This document shows, in pieces, positions 5,688 through 14,071 of a DNA stretch of 15,188 nucleotides. The stretch spans positions 1 to 15,188 of the forward strand of contig JAIRXO010000082.1 of NCBI GenBank assembly GCA_031268255.1. Reading direction: 5' to 3'. Made by a program: the position numbers and the translations under genes. The notes under the pieces were generated by a model that saw only the letters and a list, made by a program, of their open reading frames with translations, did not search any database and was not told the DNA's origin. How positions within the stretch are numbered: position 1 is the stretch's first letter; each line of letters starts with the position of its first letter. The DNA comes from Spirochaetaceae bacterium (lineage in GTDB: Bacteria; Spirochaetota; Spirochaetia; Treponematales; Breznakiellaceae).

Positions 5688-7847
5688 TTACCGCGCCGCC
5701 TGGCCTCTTTCCTCGTACTGCAGACGGTACAGGCTCTCGTAAAGGCCCCCACGGGCGACCAGCTCGTCGTGCGTTCCTTCTTCCACAAGGCGGCCGCCTG
5801 AAAGTACCAGGATGCGGTCGGCGTGGCGTATGGTGGAAAGCCTGTGGGCTATGACAAGGGAGGTCCGCCCGGCAAGCACCCGCTGCATGCCAAGCTGTAT
5901 GAGGTGTTCGGTCTCCGTGTCTATGCTGCTTGTGGCCTCGTCGAGGATTACAACGGACGGGTTATGCGCTATGACCCTCGCAAAGCTGATAAGCTGCCTC
6001 TGGCCTGAGGATATATTGGCCGCTCCTTCGGAAAGCTCCGTATCATAGCCGCCGGGAAGCCCTGCGATAAATTCATGGGCATGGACGGCTTTTGCCGCTT
6101 CTTCTATTTCGGCCCCGCTCATGGGAAGCCCGAGGCTTATATTGTCGGAAATGGTGCCCGAAAAAAGGAACACCTCCTGGAGCACCGGCAGCACCTGGCG
6201 GCGCAGTTCCGTAAGGGGAAGTTCCTTTATGGGAACATTGTCGAGTTTTATGGAACCGGAATCTATGTCCCAGAGCCTGGTGAGTACATTGGTAATGGTT
6301 GTCTTTCCGGCGCCGGTATAGCCTACTATGGCGGCCATTTCCCCCGGCCTTATGGTAAAACTTAAATTTTTAAGCACATCCTCGCCCTTCTTGTAGGCGA
6401 AATACACCGAATCAAATTCAATATGGCCCCGTATCATGCCTTCTATGGAGTGTCTGCCTGAGTCCTCTATCTTCTCGTTGGTATCGAGGAGGGCAAAAAC
6501 CCTCTCGCCTCCGGCCATGGCGGACTGGAGTATGGTGTACTTTTCCGATATATCCTGAACCGGCGAATAAAACATCTGCACCAGGTTGATGAAGGCGATG
6601 AGTACCCCAAGGGAAAGCGAAAGATTCAGCACCATGGCGCTTCCAACGGCGATGACCGTCGCTACGGTAAAATTGGCCAGAAAATCTATTACCGGACGAA
6701 AGGTCGCGTAGACGTACATTTCTTCCATGTTCGCCCCAAAAAGCTCCCCGTTCTTTTCGGCGAATTCGGCGCCGCTCTTTTTTTCCTTCGAAAAAAGCTG
6801 AACAACCTGCACCCCGGAAAGCCGTTCCGAAAGATACGAATTAAGGCGCGAAGAGGCGACACGCTGCCGTCTGAAGGCATCCCTGGCCCGGCGCCGGCTT
6901 ACCGCGGTAATCCACAGCACCGGCGGCATGGTAATGAGGGCAGCCAGGGCAAGCCTGGGCGAAAGAAGAAAAAGGGTAAAGAGAACCCCGGCCATAACAG
7001 AAAGGTCCTTGAGAAAGGCCACGAGGACAGAGGTAAAAAATTCGTTGATGGTCTCCACATCCCCGGTAAGCCGGGTAACGATGCGGCCCACAGGATGACG
7101 GGAGAGAAAATTTGTTGACTGGGAAGCTGTTTTCTTGAAAAGCTCAAGCCGCATATCTTTCATGATGCGCTGGCCCGTAAGACCGGCGGCCCAGGTCTGG
7201 AGAAAGGTAAAGGCGAATACCGCGGCAAGGACCACCGCCAAAAGACCCATGCGGGACGCGATCACCACAAGGTCGCCGCCCCGTACAAGGCGTATCCCGC
7301 CCGGAGGCAGGGTGTAAAGGTCCCTGTTCCGTATTGCCCCCTCAAAGGACGCTCCCGGTGATACACCCTGGGCGTGTATAAAAATATCATCCCGTTCCCT
7401 GACAAGGTCAAGGAGATCCCCCCCGGCTGGAACGCTGAAAGCATACCACTGTTCGTCCTCGATGATGCCTAACGAGCGGAGTTCGCCCTCAGCCTTCCGG
7501 GTCATGGCAAGTTTCCGGCTCTGGGGAATAAAAATTCTCTCCCCTATGTAACGGACCGAAGGGGAGGCCAAGAGTTCCTCGGCCACTTTAAGGCTTTCGG
7601 CGCTGAGACTCTCTCTCCCCGCGTCAAGGGCGTCATGGCGGAGGGTTATAAAACGGGCCATGATGGCGTCGTCAATAACCCTCTGTATCAGCACGGGGAT
7701 AAAGAGTTCCCCCACGGTGGAGACGGCCAGGGCGATGACGGTAAGCAGGACCAGGAGGCGGTAGGGCTTGAGGTAGGACAGTATGCGGAACGCGATGCGC
7801 CGGTCATAGCCCTTGACCACTTCCTCGGCGTCAAAATAATCACTCAC
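5688..7847 (-). CDS. ABC exporter half-transporter, catalytic subunit of a heterodimer (BmrD/TM288/MdlB type)
   Basis: A 719-residue exporter with membrane domain (about 1-450) fused to an ATPase domain. The GTG at 7847 is chosen because GGGAG lies 8 nt upstream, the frame overlaps the previous stop by 8 nt (GTGAGTGA), and residues before it only shadow the upstream gene. Motifs: Walker A GYTGAGKT (509-516), Q557, signature ISSGQ (612-616, Ser where the first Gly of LSGGQ normally stands), Walker B VVILDE with catalytic E637, and H668. Membrane segment 1 (about 30-52) and segment 2 (about 199-220) are separated by about 130 polar residues, far more than the usual short loop, giving an extracytoplasmic domain. 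The BmrD family is, as I recall, known for a similar domain. Substrate unknown; multidrug, lipid or peptide export are all possible. Confidence 0.9.
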   Translation of the reverse strand: MSDYFDAEEVVKGYDRRIAFRILSYLKPYRLLVLLTVIALAVSTVGELFIPVLIQRVIDDAIMARFITLRHDALDAGRESLSAESLKVAEELLASPSVRYIGERIFIPQSRKLAMTRKAEGELRSLGIIEDEQWYAFSVPAGGDLLDLVRERDDIFIHAQGVSPGASFEGAIRNRDLYTLPPGGIRLVRGGDLVVIASRMGLLAVVLAAVFAFTFLQTWAAGLTGQRIMKDMRLELFKKTASQSTNFLSRHPVGRIVTRLTGDVETINEFFTSVLVAFLKDLSVMAGVLFTLFLLSPRLALAALITMPPVLWITAVSRRRARDAFRRQRVASSRLNSYLSERLSGVQVVQLFSKEKKSGAEFAEKNGELFGANMEEMYVYATFRPVIDFLANFTVATVIAVGSAMVLNLSLSLGVLIAFINLVQMFYSPVQDISEKYTILQSAMAGGERVFALLDTNEKIEDSGRHSIEGMIRGHIEFDSVYFAYKKGEDVLKNLSFTIRPGEMAAIVGYTGAGKTTITNVLTRLWDIDSGSIKLDNVPIKELPLTELRRQVLPVLQEVFLFSGTISDNISLGLPMSGAEIEEAAKAVHAHEFIAGLPGGYDTELSEGAANISSGQRQLISFARVIAHNPSVVILDEATSSIDTETEHLIQLGMQRVLAGRTSLVIAHRLSTIRHADRILVLSGGRLVEEGTHDELVARGGLYESLYRLQYEERGQAAR

Positions 7848-9654
7848 CGGTAACACTCCCTTCGGCAAGGCGCTGCAGGGCCGCGGTACGGGCGTAAAAG
7901 CCTCCCCGCTCAAGAAGTTCCCCAGGCGTCCCTTCCTCGCTGAGTTTTCCGCCATCAAGGACCAGGACCCTGTCGGCATGGCAGAGGGTCGAGACGCGGT
8001 GCGAAACCAGGATAGTCGTCTTTCCCTTTCTGCTTTCAAGGAGGCTGTTCAGTATGCGGCGTTCCGTTTCGGCATCCACCGCGGAAAAGGCGTCGTCAAG
8101 AATAAGTATACGGGGATGCCGTATCAGGGCCCGTCCTATAGACACGCGCTGTTTCTGTCCGCCCGACAGGGTAAGCCCCCGCTCGCCGACAAGTGTTTCC
8201 CAGCCGCCGCCAAAGGACCCAAGGTCCGTGTCGAGTGCGGCGGAAGCGGCTATGCGGTCAAGCAGGGCGGGAATTGAGGCGGGAGGAATATCTTCTTCCG
8301 CGCCGTAAAGCACGTTGTTTTTTATGGAGTCGGAAAAAAGATAGCTGTCCTGGAGGGCCATGCCGAAAGAGGCGCGGAGGTCCGAAAGCTCCCAGGAACG
8401 CACGTCAAGGCCATCGACAAACACCGACTCAGGCGGCGGATCAATGAGGCGCACCAGGGCCTTGAGCAGCGTTGACTTTCCAGACCCGGTTTTTCCCAGT
8501 ATGCCGATTATGTCGCCGCGCCTGATTTCAAGATTTACCCCTGAGAGGGCCTTTCTGTCAGAACTCCCGGAAGAAGGATAGCTAAAGCTCAGGTTCTTAA
8601 CGCGTATGACAATTTCGCCGGAACTTTTTTCCGGGCAGGCCCCCTTGACAGTGCCCGCATCCGTCATCTCAGGGGAACGTATGCCCGGCAGGGTTCTAAA
8701 AATTTCGTTGATGCGTCCAAGGCTCACCGCTCCCCTCTGTATCATGTTCACCGTAAAGCCCGCCCCCATGATGGGCCAGATGAGCATTTGGAGATAGCTA
8801 AAAAGGGCCACAAGCACGCCGGGACTCATGGCCCCCTCCACTACCCTCCTGCCGCCTGAAAGGAGCAGTATCAGCGTAGTGAGGCCCGACAGGAGGCTTA
8901 TAAGGGGAAAGAAGCCGCCGAAAAGGCGGACCATGGCCATATTCGCCTCGCGGTAATCGTCATTGGTATCGGCGAATTTTTTTATGAACCACCCTTCCTT
9001 GACAAAGGACTTGACGACCCGTATCCCGGCAAAGGTCTCCTGTATGGCGTTGCTCATCGCCGAATAGGTTTCCTGGGCCCTGCGGAATCTTTTTCCCACA
9101 GCCCTGCCGAAACAGAGTATCAGTATGGTGATGAAGGGCAGCGGCAGTATGGCCAGAAGGGAAGTCCGCGCGTCCTCGGCGAACATGATGATCAGTATGG
9201 AAAGGGCCATCACCGTACCGTCGATAAGGGCCACAAATCCCCAGCCTATGGCCATGCGTATGGCGTTGATATCATTGGTGGCCCTGGCCATGAGATCGCC
9301 TATCTTGTTCTCCTGGTAAAAATCATAGGACAGGGTAAGGAGATGCTCAAAGAGGCGGTTTCTGATTTCCATTTCTATGCGCCGTGATGCGCCATGGATA
9401 AAGTAACGCCAGAGGAAGCGCCCCCCCGAAATCACCGCGGCTATGCCCAGCATGGAAAGGCTTATAAACAAAATATCTTTCCAGATGAAACCTCCCGCGG
9501 CCATGAGGTCCACCGCCCGGCGCACGCACTGGGGAATCAGCATCTGGGCTATGTCAACAGTTATAAGAAAGAAGAAACCGAGTATATAGCGTACCCTATA
9601 GGGACGAAGGTAAGGCGCGAGGCTCCGGAATTCCCGGAAAGGGTTCTTTTCCAT
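7840..9654 (-). CDS. ABC exporter half-transporter, degenerate-site subunit of a heterodimer (BmrC/TM287/MdlA type)
   Basis: A 604-residue protein of normal half-exporter length. Six membrane segments lie at about 22-41, 60-80, 138-158, 164-184, 243-268 and 277-300. The ATPase domain begins near 348 with Walker A GKTGSGKS (387-394), Q435, signature LSGGQ (496-500), Walker B ILILD at 516-520 followed by D521 where the catalytic Glu is normally found, and H552. That Asp is typical of the degenerate half of heterodimeric exporters, and the gene 8 nt into its end encodes the complementary half. The ATG at 9654 is 5 nt after the preceding stop. I see only a weak A-rich ribosome-binding site, so translation likely depends on coupling. 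Location is the cytoplasmic membrane; the substrate cannot be told from sequence. Confidence 0.9.
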   Translation of the reverse strand: MEKNPFREFRSLAPYLRPYRVRYILGFFFLITVDIAQMLIPQCVRRAVDLMAAGGFIWKDILFISLSMLGIAAVISGGRFLWRYFIHGASRRIEMEIRNRLFEHLLTLSYDFYQENKIGDLMARATNDINAIRMAIGWGFVALIDGTVMALSILIIMFAEDARTSLLAILPLPFITILILCFGRAVGKRFRRAQETYSAMSNAIQETFAGIRVVKSFVKEGWFIKKFADTNDDYREANMAMVRLFGGFFPLISLLSGLTTLILLLSGGRRVVEGAMSPGVLVALFSYLQMLIWPIMGAGFTVNMIQRGAVSLGRINEIFRTLPGIRSPEMTDAGTVKGACPEKSSGEIVIRVKNLSFSYPSSGSSDRKALSGVNLEIRRGDIIGILGKTGSGKSTLLKALVRLIDPPPESVFVDGLDVRSWELSDLRASFGMALQDSYLFSDSIKNNVLYGAEEDIPPASIPALLDRIAASAALDTDLGSFGGGWETLVGERGLTLSGGQKQRVSIGRALIRHPRILILDDAFSAVDAETERRILNSLLESRKGKTTILVSHRVSTLCHADRVLVLDGGKLSEEGTPGELLERGGFYARTAALQRLAEGSVTGE

Positions 9655-9659
9655 ATATA

Positions 9660-10475
9660 TTATATCTTTTTTGCGGTTTTCTCCCCGTTCTTTTTGATGT
9701 CCGCCTCAAGTTTGGCCGACCAGATATCGTATTTTTTCTTTACCGTCTCGGCGTCATCCCGGTCGCCCATGAGCACATGAATACGCCTCAGTGCGGAAAG
9801 GAAACTGATTCCCTGCTTAAAATCATCAATATGATTGGTGGAAAGTTCGTACTTTTCCCGGTAGCGGTCGGCGGCCTGCATGAGCAGTTTTTTGATAAGC
9901 CTCAGATGGTATACCGTAGGCTCATAATTGGGGGAACGGGGGTCCGTATTGGATACGGCGTTTTTCAGGTCGAAGATATTCTTTGTTACGGCGGCAAAAC
10001 GGCCTTCCAGTTCCACGAAGGACCAGCGCCACTTGGTATTGTCGCCGTAGGCGTTTTCGAGAAGCTCAAGGGCAAGCCCCATTTTCCGCACCAGTTGGTA
10101 GCGCCTGGCGGCGTCCACGCTCTCCAGTTCCACAAGTTTTTCCTCATAATCGGCATAGGGTACGTCAAGCAGGCCGCTTACAATGTCCTCAAGGTAAATA
10201 ACCGCCTTATACAGGGTCTTGCGCCCGTCATTGAGGGCATCCTCGTTTTTCACCTTGAGCATGGACTGGGAAATAATACTGGTAATAATGTACTGGGAGG
10301 CAAGGTTGAGCATTTCCTCTACCAGGCTGAGTTTTTTGAAGGAAATGCCGTCGGGATTCTTCTGGATGATCATAAGGAGGGTTTTTTCTTTGGTGAGTAT
10401 GGCGTTGACCGTTTCCCGGTAGGGCGTGATTTTTTCGAGATACTGATGCCTTTCTTCGTTGGAAATTTTTGCCAT
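9660..10475 (-). CDS. conserved-looking helical protein of unknown function, 271 aa
   Basis: I do not recognise this family. The product has 271 residues, is rich in Glu, Lys and Leu, is predicted by eye to be almost entirely alpha-helical, and has no signal peptide, membrane segment or obvious catalytic motif. It contains repeated helix-like stretches such as SFKKLSLVEEMLNLASQYII near residue 45 and YHLRLIKKLLMQAADRYREK near 200, and ends in a lysine-rich tail. It is expected in the cytoplasm. It begins 3 nt after the recN stop and ends 5 nt before the first ABC exporter gene, so it is co-transcribed with both. Only a weak GGG-type ribosome-binding site precedes the ATG. Being a full-length open frame with codon use like its neighbours, it is a real gene; any role in DNA repair or in the exporter is conjecture from position. 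Confidence 0.8.
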   Translation of the reverse strand: MAKISNEERHQYLEKITPYRETVNAILTKEKTLLMIIQKNPDGISFKKLSLVEEMLNLASQYIITSIISQSMLKVKNEDALNDGRKTLYKAVIYLEDIVSGLLDVPYADYEEKLVELESVDAARRYQLVRKMGLALELLENAYGDNTKWRWSFVELEGRFAAVTKNIFDLKNAVSNTDPRSPNYEPTVYHLRLIKKLLMQAADRYREKYELSTNHIDDFKQGISFLSALRRIHVLMGDRDDAETVKKKYDIWSAKLEADIKKNGEKTAKKI

Positions 10476-10478
10476 ATC

Positions 10479-12176
10479 TTAATCCCGTCTTGAGTATTTT
10501 GCCAGTAATTCGTCCGCATGCGCAAGAGCCGCGGAACCCGCGTCCCCGGCCAGCATACGGGCTATTTCGGCCCGCCTTTCCCGTGGTTTAAGGGCGCTTA
10601 CAGCGGTATGGGTTCTTGAACCATCGGTTTTTTTCGTCACCATGAGATGATTATCCGCCCTTACGGCAATGCTTGCAAGATGGGTAACACAGAATATTTG
10701 TTTGACCCTGCCTATTTCGGCAAGGTACTGCCCCACGGAAAGGGCTACCTCGCCGCCTATGCCGGTGTCAATTTCGTCAAAAATCATGGTTTCTACAGTA
10801 TCGGCGCCGGTAAGCACGGTTTTTATGGCCAGCATCACCCGGGAAAGTTCGCCCCCCGAGGCAATACGGGCAAGGTCCTTTACCGGCTCCCCTGGATTGG
10901 CTGAAATAAGAAATTCCACATCGTCGGCTCCCCAGGGGCCTATGATGAGGTTTCCTGTCGCGGCGTTCCGCCCCTTGATTCCTACCGACACCTCGAATTT
11001 GGCCTTGGGCATACCCAGGCTGCCCAGTATCTCGCCTATACGCCGGCCAAGACGCACGGCAGCTTCCCTGCGCCGGGAACTTATCGCCTGTGCCCTTGCG
11101 GCTATATCCTTTTCCAGCGCCGCGGTTTCGGCCTTTAGCCGGTCCCGGTTTTCTTCATAATTTGAAAGGGCTTCTATCTCGGTTTCGGCATTCTCCCTGT
11201 AGGCAAGGAGGGCCTCCTCGTTTTCCCCGTACTTTTTCTTGAGCCTGTACAGAAGGGCGAGCCGTTCTTCCACCGCCTCAAGGCGCGAAGGATCGTAGGA
11301 AAGGGTATCCCTGTACGAGCGGAGCTGGTCCGCCGCGTCATCGGCCTCGTAGTAAAGATCGTCAATACGGCGGGAAAGAGCCTGGAGGGAGACATCCACC
11401 GCGGCGGCGCTTTCGAGGGAATTTTTCACCCGCCGCAGAAGGCCCAGCGCGGAGCTTTCATCGTCAAAAAAGGCCCCGGTCCCGGCGGCGATAAGCCCGG
11501 CGAGTTTCTCAAAGTCGCCCAGCTTGGCGGCTTCGGCCTCAAGCTCCCTGCTCTCCCCTGTCCGGGGGGCGGCGGCGGCTATCTCGTCAACGGCATAGCG
11601 GAGCAGCTCAAGCCTCGCCTCCCGGTCCCGCTCCGAGGCAAGATAGGAATCTATGGCCCGGCGCTTCTCGGTCAGTTCAAGAAAGGCGCGGTTAAATTCG
11701 GCGCTTTCTTCCTCGAGCCCCGCGAAGCGGTCAAGGTAGACGCGGTGGCTTTCCCTGCGCAGCAGGGACTGATGATTGTGCTGGCCGTGAATATCAAAAA
11801 GAAAGGAAGTAAATTCGGCAAGGTCGTTACGGGTTACCGGCACATCCTGTATAAAGATGGAACTCCGCCCCGAGGCCTTGAGATTCCGCCTCAGTATGAT
11901 TCTCCGGTCGTCGTCTCCTATATCCCGGTCCTCAAGCCACCTGAGGGCCTCGCCGTTGTCCTTGTTGACCGAAAGCACCGCGGACACGGAAGCCTCCTCG
12001 GCGCCGCTCCGTATAATATCCGTGTCGGCCTTTCCGCCAAAGAGAAAGCCCAGGGAGCCGACTATAATTGACTTTCCGGCGCCGGTCTCGCCGGTGAGTA
12101 TGTTAAGGCCGTTCTCAAAAGAGACGGAAAGCTGGTCAATGAGGGCGTAGTTGCGTACTGAAAGTTCCTCAAGCAT
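10479..12176 (-). CDS. recN: DNA repair protein RecN
   Basis: A complete 565-residue SMC-like ATPase of normal RecN length. The N-terminal half-domain begins MLEELSVRNYALIDQLSVSF and carries Walker A GETGAGKS (29-36) and the RecN-typical DIHGQHNHQSLL near 135. The middle (about 160-370) is a charged coiled-coil region. The C-terminal half has the ABC-type signature SGGELSRV (440-447), Walker B MIFDEIDTGIGG with D467/E468, and the switch histidine in VTHLASIA. RecN holds broken DNA ends together and helps RecA-dependent repair of double-strand breaks. The ATG overlaps the nadK stop by 8 nt (ATGCTTGA), with GGAGG a few nt upstream. The nadK-recN neighbourhood is common in bacteria. I see no SOS-type operator directly before it. 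Confidence 0.97.
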   Translation of the reverse strand: MLEELSVRNYALIDQLSVSFENGLNILTGETGAGKSIIVGSLGFLFGGKADTDIIRSGAEEASVSAVLSVNKDNGEALRWLEDRDIGDDDRRIILRRNLKASGRSSIFIQDVPVTRNDLAEFTSFLFDIHGQHNHQSLLRRESHRVYLDRFAGLEEESAEFNRAFLELTEKRRAIDSYLASERDREARLELLRYAVDEIAAAAPRTGESRELEAEAAKLGDFEKLAGLIAAGTGAFFDDESSALGLLRRVKNSLESAAAVDVSLQALSRRIDDLYYEADDAADQLRSYRDTLSYDPSRLEAVEERLALLYRLKKKYGENEEALLAYRENAETEIEALSNYEENRDRLKAETAALEKDIAARAQAISSRRREAAVRLGRRIGEILGSLGMPKAKFEVSVGIKGRNAATGNLIIGPWGADDVEFLISANPGEPVKDLARIASGGELSRVMLAIKTVLTGADTVETMIFDEIDTGIGGEVALSVGQYLAEIGRVKQIFCVTHLASIAVRADNHLMVTKKTDGSRTHTAVSALKPRERRAEIARMLAGDAGSAALAHADELLAKYSRRD

Positions 12177-13017
12177 GGGCGTCCCCTCCGGGAGACCAGT
12201 TCAGTTTTGTCCGCAGCACCCGGTAGAACACCTCCCGGTCTGACGCCACAAGACAGGTCTTGTACGGCGCCTTGCGCAAGTATACCACATCTTCCGGTTC
12301 CAGGGGTTCTACAATCTGACCGTCAACGGTAAGCAGCACGCCGCTCCTCTGGTCCTTCCCGATTTCCACGGATATGGTTTCGTCCATGGGGACCACCATG
12401 GGCCGCGCGGAAAGGGAAAAGGAGCAGATGGGGTTAAGAATCACCGCCTCCATCTCCGGGTCCAGTATGGGTCCTCCCGCAGCGGCGGCGTAGGCGGTGG
12501 AACCTGTGGGAGTAGCCACAATAAGCCCGTCGGAACGGTAATGGCCGGGGCGTATGGTTTTGCCGGCCACATGGAGGCGTATGAGTTTGGCTATGCCTGA
12601 GGCGGAGATTACCGTATCATTGAGGCAGACAGTATTGATGATTGTTTTTCCATGCCGCTCAACCTTAAGCTCCAGCATCGCCCGGCCTGAAAGCGGGGCC
12701 TTTCCCGCCTCCCACCGCTCGTAAACGGAAAGCCATTCTCCGCCCTGTACGGCGGCGATAAAGCCCAGGGTTCCGGCGTTCACCGGCAGTATGGGAATAC
12801 CGAGGGGCGCCATGGAACGGGCGGCAAAAAGCACGGTCCCGTCGCCGCCGAGGCTTATGGCCAGGTTAAAGGGCCCCTGCTTCATGGGTCCCGCTTCGCC
12901 GTCGTAGCTATACACCGTTATGTCGTCGCCCCGTTCGGTAAGACACGCGGCGATTTCTTCCCCCAGGGTCTGGGCATGGGCTTTTTGGAGGTTGACAATC
13001 AAAAGCACCCTGGACAT
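12169..13017 (-). CDS. nadK: NAD kinase
   Basis: A 282-residue NAD kinase, which phosphorylates NAD to NADP in the cytoplasm using ATP or polyphosphate. The ATG at 13017 is chosen because GGGAG precedes it by about 6 nt, and the family's usual N-terminus (MSRVLLIVN) starts there. The frame remains open 41 codons further up, but those codons lie inside the preceding gene and read as low-complexity residues. Motifs are the GGDG nucleotide-binding turn at 57-60, the N-D pair at 133-134 (Asn-Glu in many relatives, a conservative change), and SDGLIVATPTGSTAYAAAAGGP around 162-183. It starts 11 nt after the previous stop and overlaps recN by 8 nt. Normal length and motifs. Confidence 0.96.
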   Translation of the reverse strand: MSRVLLIVNLQKAHAQTLGEEIAACLTERGDDITVYSYDGEAGPMKQGPFNLAISLGGDGTVLFAARSMAPLGIPILPVNAGTLGFIAAVQGGEWLSVYERWEAGKAPLSGRAMLELKVERHGKTIINTVCLNDTVISASGIAKLIRLHVAGKTIRPGHYRSDGLIVATPTGSTAYAAAAGGPILDPEMEAVILNPICSFSLSARPMVVPMDETISVEIGKDQRSGVLLTVDGQIVEPLEPEDVVYLRKAPYKTCLVASDREVFYRVLRTKLNWSPGGDAHA

Positions 13018-13028
13018 AGTTACTCCCT

Positions 13029-14063
13029 TTACGGCAGAGTCGCCAGGAATTTGGAAACTTTTGTTATCTGGGCCGAACTCAGCCGGGGATAGAGGGGAAA
13101 GAGGGCTGTCCTCAGGGACAGTGAATAGGCTTCCGGGCACGCTTCCCGGGGAACAAGGCCCGATCCCATAAGCGTATCCGCAAAGGCGTATTCCACCGAA
13201 ACCTCCTTGCGTCTGCCATAGGCTATCACATCCTTCATTCCGGTTTCAAGAATGAGGGGAAAAGCGTAATTATTATATTCAGGTTCGTCATTCCGCACTA
13301 TATGCTTATGCCTGGTCCGCAATGAAGCCTGGGTATAGGCCCGGGCTATGTCCCGGCGTTTGGCAAAATTCCGCGGAGCTTCCTTAAATTGAATCTGTGC
13401 CAGCGCCGCGTTGATGCCGGGGAGGCTGTACTCTCCGGGAAACTCAAAATTCCGCAAGGGGCCTGAATCGCGGCGGGACAGGGCGTAGAGCAACGCCCCG
13501 CCTCCGGCGGTAAGGGCGTCCCGCTCCTCAAGACCCAGTATGGAAAACACCGCGCCCTTTTTTTCACCCTTTTCTTCCCCTTCCTCAGGCGGGGCGTAAC
13601 TGCGGGAACAGTCCTCTATAATGGGAATGCCTGTTTCGGCAAGGGAAGCCATGTCGGGCACAAAGCCCAGCACATGATGCACAAGCAGGGCTCCGGGCGC
13701 CTTCTCGCCTGACCGCGCCGCGGCGCTGATTGTTTCGCGGGAAAGCAGGACCGAGGAAGGGGCCGTATCGCAGTACACAGGAGAAAGGCGCAGGGACTCA
13801 AGCACCCAGGCGCAGTAGCCCGGCGCGAGGGAAGAGAGCAGCACCCTGTCGCCGTCATGGAGGTCAAGGGCCTTGAGGGCAAAGTACAGGGCCACCGCGG
13901 GACTCCGCAGGGGGATGCAGTAGTCAAAATGAAGGTATTCACGGGCAGTCTGCACGAGTTTCTGGGACAATTCCCCGGGGCCTATATTGTCTTCTACCAT
14001 CGCAGTGAGAACCGCGTCCATCTCCTTCCTGCGTATGGTTGGAGAATAAACTTCAATTTTCAT
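13029..14063 (-). CDS. DegT/DnrJ/EryC1/StrS-fold protein lacking the PLP lysine
   Basis: A complete 344-residue protein with the fold of sugar aminotransferases: an N-terminal IGPG start (27-30), the cofactor-ring aspartate in IIEDCSRSYA (D151), a glycine-rich TAGGGALLYA (185-194), INAALAQIQFKEAPRNFAKRRDIARAY (217-243, the family's recognisable helix) and a C-terminal LFPLYPRLSSAQITKV. In active relatives the lysine that binds PLP lies about 6 residues into the segment at 173-189. Here that segment reads FSILGLEERDALTAGGG, with Glu at the expected place and no lysine at all. So it is probably not an aminotransferase; it could be a structural or regulatory relative, or an enzyme with altered chemistry (the dehydratase ColD uses His there). 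ATG 8 nt after the cheW stop, preceded by AAGGA. Confidence 0.82.
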   Translation of the reverse strand: MKIEVYSPTIRRKEMDAVLTAMVEDNIGPGELSQKLVQTAREYLHFDYCIPLRSPAVALYFALKALDLHDGDRVLLSSLAPGYCAWVLESLRLSPVYCDTAPSSVLLSRETISAAARSGEKAPGALLVHHVLGFVPDMASLAETGIPIIEDCSRSYAPPEEGEEKGEKKGAVFSILGLEERDALTAGGGALLYALSRRDSGPLRNFEFPGEYSLPGINAALAQIQFKEAPRNFAKRRDIARAYTQASLRTRHKHIVRNDEPEYNNYAFPLILETGMKDVIAYGRRKEVSVEYAFADTLMGSGLVPREACPEAYSLSLRTALFPLYPRLSSAQITKVSKFLATLP

Positions 14064-14071
14064 GGAATTCC

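Noticed and set aside
7848..8039. 64-codon upstream extension of the second ABC exporter
   Set aside because: It overlaps the well-conserved end of the first exporter in another frame; the GTG at 7847 has the ribosome-binding site and the usual overlap geometry.
9648..9660. TATAAT string at the start of the first ABC exporter gene as a promoter
   Set aside because: No -35-like hexamer occurs at suitable distance and the transcript would begin inside the coding sequence; the string arises from the TAA stop plus a short AT-rich spacer.
9777..10493. 238-residue plus-strand open frame
   Set aside because: It lies entirely opposite the 271-residue gene and the recN end, has no ribosome-binding site of note, and reads as a mirror of the real coding strand.
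13018..13140. 41-codon upstream extension of nadK
   Set aside because: It lies within the end of the DegT-like gene, is proline/serine-rich with no family similarity, and the GGGAG site points to the ATG at 13017.
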